From Armatimonadetes bacterium UBA1398 (GTDB taxonomy: Bacteria; Armatimonadota; Zipacnadia; UBA1398), in assembly GCA_002305165.1 (NCBI GenBank), contig DBQI01000039.1, positions 12,358 through 76,357 of the forward strand: 64,000 nucleotides of DNA, given 5' to 3'. The notes beneath the pieces were generated by a model. The model saw only the letters and a list, made by a program, of their open reading frames with translations, had not been told where the DNA came from and made no database searches. Below are positions 60,370 to 64,000 of this stretch, piece by piece. The position numbers and the translations under genes are program-made. Each line of letters starts with the position of its first letter. The stretch's first letter is position 1.

Positions 60370-62171
60370 GTGCTGAGTACCGCAAGATGATCCTGTCCGG
60401 CAATGAGGCCGTCGCCCTCGGGGCATGGCAGGCCGGTTGCCGATTCGCGGCTGCCTACCCGGGCACGCCATCCTCGGAGATCCTCCCTGCCCTACAGCAG
60501 TGCCGCGCGCGGCTCGGTGGTGACCTCTACGCCGAGTGGTCGGTGAACGAGAAAGTCGCCCTCGAGGTCGCTGTTGGGGCCTCACTCGCGGGGGCGCGGT
60601 CGCTCGTGGCCATGAAGCATGTCGGACTGAACGTGGCGGCTGATCCCTTCTTCACCCTCGCCTACACGGGCGTGGAGGCGGGGCTGGTCGTTGTGACCGC
60701 CGATGACCCTGGCATGCACTCCTCGCAGAATGAGCAGGACAATCGGTATTACGCTTCGCATGCCCATGTGCCGCTCCTGGAGCCGTCTGACAGTCAGGAG
60801 GCCTGCGACTTCACACGGCTGGCCATCGAGATGAGCGAGGCCTGCGACCTCCCCGTCCTCCTGCGGTTGACGACACGGGTCGCTCACTCACGCACCGTCG
60901 TTGAGTTCGAAGCGGCGCAGTCCACCAGGGCGCCGACGGGGGCCCCCGTCAACCCGGCCAAATACGTGATGCTCCCGGGCTACGCGAAGGGAAGACGCGC
61001 GACGCTGGAAGCGCGCATCGAGGCGGCCGGCGAGTGGGGGCTGAGGGAGGACATCACGCGCGAGGTGGCGGGTGAGGGCCCGGTGGGCTTCATCGCGTCG
61101 GGCATGGGCTACCAGCACGTGCGCGAGGTGCTGCCGGAGGCCCCCGTGTTGAAGCTAGGCATGCCCTACCCTCTCCCAGCAGAGCGGGTACGGGAGTTCG
61201 CGGCTCGGCTCAACCGGGTCATCGTCGTCGAGGAGCTGGAGCCCTTCCTGCTGGAGCGGGTGCTGGCGGCGGGCCTCGCCGTCGAAGGCCTGCCCTCCGA
61301 ACTCCGGGTCGGCGAGCTGACCCCGATGCGGCTGGCCGCGGGGCTAGCAGCGATGGGGGTCGAGGTGGGCGAACGATGGCACAGGAGCGTGGCTGAGCCG
61401 ATGGGGGGCCTTCCGCCCCGCCCTCCGGTGCTGTGCCCGGGCTGCGCGCACCGGTACGTCTTCACGGCGCTGGCGCGGCACAAGGTCTTCGTGGCCGGCG
61501 ACATCGGCTGCTACACGCTGGCGGCCCTGCCGCCGCTGTGTGGGATGCACACGTGCCTGGCGATGGGAGCCGGGATCAGCCAGGCGCACGGCATCGCCAA
61601 GGCGATGGAGGGCAAGCAGTCCGTGGTCGCGGTCATCGGCGACTCCACATTCACTCACGCTGGGCTGCCCGCGCTCCTGAACGCCATCTACAACCACAGC
61701 AACATGACCGTTCTCGTGCTGGACAACCGTAGCACGGCGATGACGGGCGGCCAGGACCATCCGGGCACGGGGTTGACCCTGTCGGGCGAGGCGAGTGCCC
61801 CCTTCGACTTCGCGGCCGTGGCTCGCGCCATGGGAGTCGAGTCCGTGCACGAGGCCGCTGTGGGCGATCATGCAGGCATCGACGAGGCCCTGGCCCGCGC
61901 GATCGCCTTCGAGGGGCCCTCCCTCGTGGTCGTGACGGGTCCATGCCCTCTCCGGTACGGAGCCCTGGCCGCGCCCTACACCGTCGACCCAGAAGAGTGC
62001 ATCGCGTGCAATGAGTGCTTGCGGCTCGGTTGCCCGGCCATCTCCGTCCCAGGGGACTCGGACGGCAAGCCGGCCATCGATGAGGCCCTCTGCACTGGCT
62101 GTGGCCTGTGCGCGAAGACCTGCCCCGTGGGCGCGATCAGTCAGAGGGAGGGGGGCGAGGCTGGTGGCTGA
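60366..62171 (+). CDS. iorA: Indolepyruvate:ferredoxin oxidoreductase, alpha subunit
   Basis: 601 residues. With IorB it oxidises aryl pyruvates and CoA to aryl-acetyl-CoA, CO2 and reduced ferredoxin, and can run in reverse. GTG 60366 is set by AAGGAG 7 bp upstream. Layout: N-terminal pyrimidine-binding domain (AAYPGTPSSEILPAL, EWSVNEKVALEVAVGAS), mid domain, TPP-binding domain (CPGCAHRYVF, GDIGCYTLAALPPL, IGDSTFTHAGLPALLNA), and a C-terminal two-cluster ferredoxin (CIACNECLRLGCP, CTGCGLCAKTCPVGAI). Length matches the family. It overlaps iorB by 8 bp. Confidence 0.95.
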   Translation: MSAEYRKMILSGNEAVALGAWQAGCRFAAAYPGTPSSEILPALQQCRARLGGDLYAEWSVNEKVALEVAVGASLAGARSLVAMKHVGLNVAADPFFTLAYTGVEAGLVVVTADDPGMHSSQNEQDNRYYASHAHVPLLEPSDSQEACDFTRLAIEMSEACDLPVLLRLTTRVAHSRTVVEFEAAQSTRAPTGAPVNPAKYVMLPGYAKGRRATLEARIEAAGEWGLREDITREVAGEGPVGFIASGMGYQHVREVLPEAPVLKLGMPYPLPAERVREFAARLNRVIVVEELEPFLLERVLAAGLAVEGLPSELRVGELTPMRLAAGLAAMGVEVGERWHRSVAEPMGGLPPRPPVLCPGCAHRYVFTALARHKVFVAGDIGCYTLAALPPLCGMHTCLAMGAGISQAHGIAKAMEGKQSVVAVIGDSTFTHAGLPALLNAIYNHSNMTVLVLDNRSTAMTGGQDHPGTGLTLSGEASAPFDFAAVARAMGVESVHEAAVGDHAGIDEALARAIAFEGPSLVVVTGPCPLRYGALAAPYTVDPEECIACNECLRLGCPAISVPGDSDGKPAIDEALCTGCGLCAKTCPVGAISQREGGEAGG

Positions 62172-62763
62172 TGACATCCTCATCGCCGGCATCGGTGGAC
62201 AAGGCGTGGTCACCGCTGGCGACCTGGTGGCCCATGCAGCGCTGGCGGGGGGCTACCAGGTGAAGAAGGCGGAGGTCCATGGCATGTCTCAGCGCGGGGG
62301 CAGCGTGGTGAGCCATGTGCGGATCTCCGACAGCGGGGCCATCTACTCGCCGATGATCCCCGACGGCGCCGCGACGTGGCTGGTGGCGCTGGAGATGCTC
62401 GAGGGGCTGCGGTGGCTCTGGATGCTCGCGCCGACGGGGCGCGCTATCGTCGATGACCGCCGCGTGCCGCCCACCTCAGTGATCCTCGGCGGCCCCTCCT
62501 ACCCCGCCGATCCAGCGGGTCCCCTGGCGGAGCGAGGGTGTATCCTGTGCGCGACGGAGATCGCGACGGCGGAGGGGGCCCCTCGGGCGGTGAATACAGT
62601 GCTGCTCGGGGCCCTCAGCGTGTGCTTGAACCTGCCGCTCGAGGCATGGCGGCGGGCGCTGGAGGAGTGCATCCGGCCGAAGCACCTCGATGTCAACCGG
62701 CGCTTGTTCGAGGCTGGGCAGGACCTGGCGCGGCGCACGGCGGCGAACCTACTTACCGGGTGA
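62164..62763 (+). CDS. iorB: Indolepyruvate:ferredoxin oxidoreductase, beta subunit
   Basis: 199 residues, GTG inside the end of iorA behind a purine-rich GGAGGGG site. This is the gamma-domain-like subunit of the 2-oxoacid:ferredoxin oxidoreductase family: ILIAGIGGQGVVTAGDLVA at the N-terminus and VHGMSQRGGSVVSHVRIS near 40-57 are diagnostic, and NTVLLGALS lies near 140. It binds IorA to form the active enzyme. Eight bases separate it from the CoA ligase gene. Confidence 0.93.
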   Translation: MADDILIAGIGGQGVVTAGDLVAHAALAGGYQVKKAEVHGMSQRGGSVVSHVRISDSGAIYSPMIPDGAATWLVALEMLEGLRWLWMLAPTGRAIVDDRRVPPTSVILGGPSYPADPAGPLAERGCILCATEIATAEGAPRAVNTVLLGALSVCLNLPLEAWRRALEECIRPKHLDVNRRLFEAGQDLARRTAANLLTG

Positions 62764-62770
62764 TGACAAG

Positions 62771-64000
62771 GTGATCTGGGATCCACACCACGAGTGCATG
62801 GATGTCGAGGAGAGGCGCGGGCTGCAGCTTCGGCGGCTTCGCGAGACGGTAGCGCGCGTGGCCGTATCGGTCCCGCTCTACCGGGATCGGCTGCGGGAGT
62901 CCGGCGTCGATCCGTGCGACCTGACCTCGATAGATGACCTGAGAAGCCTGCCGTTCACCGTCAAGACCGATTTCCTGGATACCTACCCGAATGGCCTCTT
63001 CGCCGTCCCGCCGGAAGAGGTCGTGCGCATCCACGGCTCCTCGGGAACACGCGGCCGGCCGACCCTGGTGGGCTACACCCGCGAGGACGTGGGCATATGG
63101 GCCGAGGTGATGGCGCGGACGCTCGGTTGCGCGGGCGGGACGAGCCACGATGTGCTGCAGATCGCGTACGGCTACGGGCTCTTCACCGGCGGTCTGGGGC
63201 TCCACTATGGAGGCGAGCGGCTGGGCTGCACCGTGGTGCCGATGTCGGCGGGGAACACGCGCCGGCAGCTCGCGCTGATGCGCGACCTGGGCGCGACGCT
63301 GCTCGCGTGCACCCCCTCCTACGCTCTCACCCTGGCCGAGGAGGCGCGGGACACGGGGATCGCTCCCGGGGACCTTCAGCTTCGCAGCGGCCTCTTCGGC
63401 GCGGAGCCCTGGTCGGACGGGATGCGAGAGATCATCGAGGAGCGCCTGGGCCTGCAAGCCTACGACATCTACGGCCTGAGCGAGGTAATCGGGCCTGGCG
63501 TGGCGGCGGAATGCTCGGATCGAGGCGGCCTCCACGTCTTCGACGACCACTTCATCCCCGAGATCGTGGATCCGAGTACCGGGGAGCCCGTGGCCGATGG
63601 GGAGGCGGGCGAACTGGTGTTCACATGCGTGACCAAGCGTTGCCTCCCGCTCATCCGCTACCGCACCGGTGACATATCGAGGCTGAGCCATGAGCCCTGC
63701 TCGTGCGGCCGAACCCACGCGCGCATGGGCCGGATCACGGGCCGCACCGATGACATGCTGATCATTCGCGGCGTGAATGTCTTCCCGTCTCAGATCGAGG
63801 ATGTGCTTACGCGCGTGGCGGGGGTGGAGCCGCAGTATCGGATCATCGTGAGCCGCGAGGGGCACCGCGACGCCCTGGAGGTCGAGGTGGAACTCTCGCT
63901 CCAGATGTTCTCTGACACCATCCGTGGGCTGGAGTCCCTGGAGGCCAAGATCACGGAGGAGTTGCGAGCCGTGCTATCCCTGACCGCCAAGGTGCGGCTC
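62771..64000 (+). CDS. paaK: Phenylacetate-CoA ligase (3' end outside window)
   Basis: 410 codons from GTG 62771 to the window edge, without a stop; full-length enzymes are about 430, so little is missing. Activates phenylacetate or a similar aryl acid with ATP and CoA. Motifs of the adenylate-forming PaaK family: PFTVKTDFLDTYPNGLFA, the P-loop HGSSGTRGRPTLVGYT, QIAYGYGLFTGGLGLHYG, YDIYGLSEVIGPGVAAEC, YRTGDISRL, and the hinge GRTDDMLIIRGVNVFPSQIE. CSCGRTH carries Cys residues often seen in this subfamily. Following iorAB, it likely links aryl acetates to aryl pyruvates through the CoA thioester, either for amino-acid breakdown or for synthesis by reductive carboxylation. Confidence 0.93.
   Translation, partial: MIWDPHHECMDVEERRGLQLRRLRETVARVAVSVPLYRDRLRESGVDPCDLTSIDDLRSLPFTVKTDFLDTYPNGLFAVPPEEVVRIHGSSGTRGRPTLVGYTREDVGIWAEVMARTLGCAGGTSHDVLQIAYGYGLFTGGLGLHYGGERLGCTVVPMSAGNTRRQLALMRDLGATLLACTPSYALTLAEEARDTGIAPGDLQLRSGLFGAEPWSDGMREIIEERLGLQAYDIYGLSEVIGPGVAAECSDRGGLHVFDDHFIPEIVDPSTGEPVADGEAGELVFTCVTKRCLPLIRYRTGDISRLSHEPCSCGRTHARMGRITGRTDDMLIIRGVNVFPSQIEDVLTRVAGVEPQYRIIVSREGHRDALEVEVELSLQMFSDTIRGLESLEAKITEELRAVLSLTAKVRL

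Overview
This is GC-rich bacterial chromosome DNA, very tightly packed: the largest gap between genes is about 215 bp, so no stretch over 300 bp lacks a gene. I see no tRNA, rRNA, CRISPR array, insertion sequence or phage gene. The organism is not identifiable from the sequence alone. Lipoproteins, Tat and Sec signal peptides, FtsEX, many exported carbohydrate-active proteins, an oxygen-independent heme pathway and indolepyruvate:ferredoxin oxidoreductase suggest a polysaccharide-degrading anaerobe or facultative anaerobe, perhaps from a poorly cultured phylum (Armatimonadota, Hydrogenedentota or Planctomycetota-like). That placement is a guess. Many genes start at GTG or TTG behind a good Shine-Dalgarno site, and several annotated starts rest on that.

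Region 1 (1-3574). The end of an unknown gene is followed by the most unusual locus: a radical SAM/SPASM protein, two paralogous twin-arginine lipoproteins whose C-termini are arrays of Tyr-X-Asp/Glu triads, and a protein with a SPASM-like four-cysteine tail but no radical SAM core. It looks like an undescribed peptide-modification system that would install crosslinks in tyrosine-rich, membrane-anchored proteins. A 128-bp stretch of the triad array is identical between the two precursors although their leaders have diverged.

Region 2 (3583-13459). A secreted beta-helix/propeller protein, an IcaB/PgaB-like polysaccharide deacetylase, a PHP phosphoesterase, a TPR protein, a membrane zinc peptidase, an iron-type alcohol dehydrogenase and the cell-division pair ftsE-ftsX.

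Region 3 (13516-27482). Glycan use: a GH50 agarase-like hydrolase coupled to a phosphoesterase/PQQ-propeller fusion, a DUF4438 protein, then divergently a sugar ABC importer whose binding protein is fused to the first permease and whose second permease carries a large extracytoplasmic insertion, followed by a phosphodiester-glycosidase-like protein and a HEAT-repeat protein. No importer ATPase is in the window.

Region 4 (27479-41941). Medium-chain dehydrogenases, a MoxR/DUF58 pair, small exported proteins, a LysE exporter, a Zn/Cd-type P-ATPase with a clear promoter, a Gfo/Idh/MocA oxidoreductase, a zinc alcohol dehydrogenase, a NupG-like MFS transporter and an Nramp-like carrier without the usual metal motif.

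Region 5 (42019-50078). Three more glycoside hydrolases (GH172/DUF2961, GH2, DUF5060 plus a TIM barrel) and a lipoprotein.

Region 6 (50275-60203). Ten heme genes, adjacent or overlapping: hemA, cobA-hemD fusion, ahbC, sirC-like, hemB, ahbD, ahbA, ahbB, hemL, hemC. Together they take glutamyl-tRNA through siroheme to heme b by the alternative (Ahb) route.

Region 7 (60289-64000). A possible 26-residue peptide gene coupled to iorA, then iorB and a phenylacetate-CoA ligase that runs off the window: interconversion of aryl pyruvates and aryl acetates through CoA thioesters.
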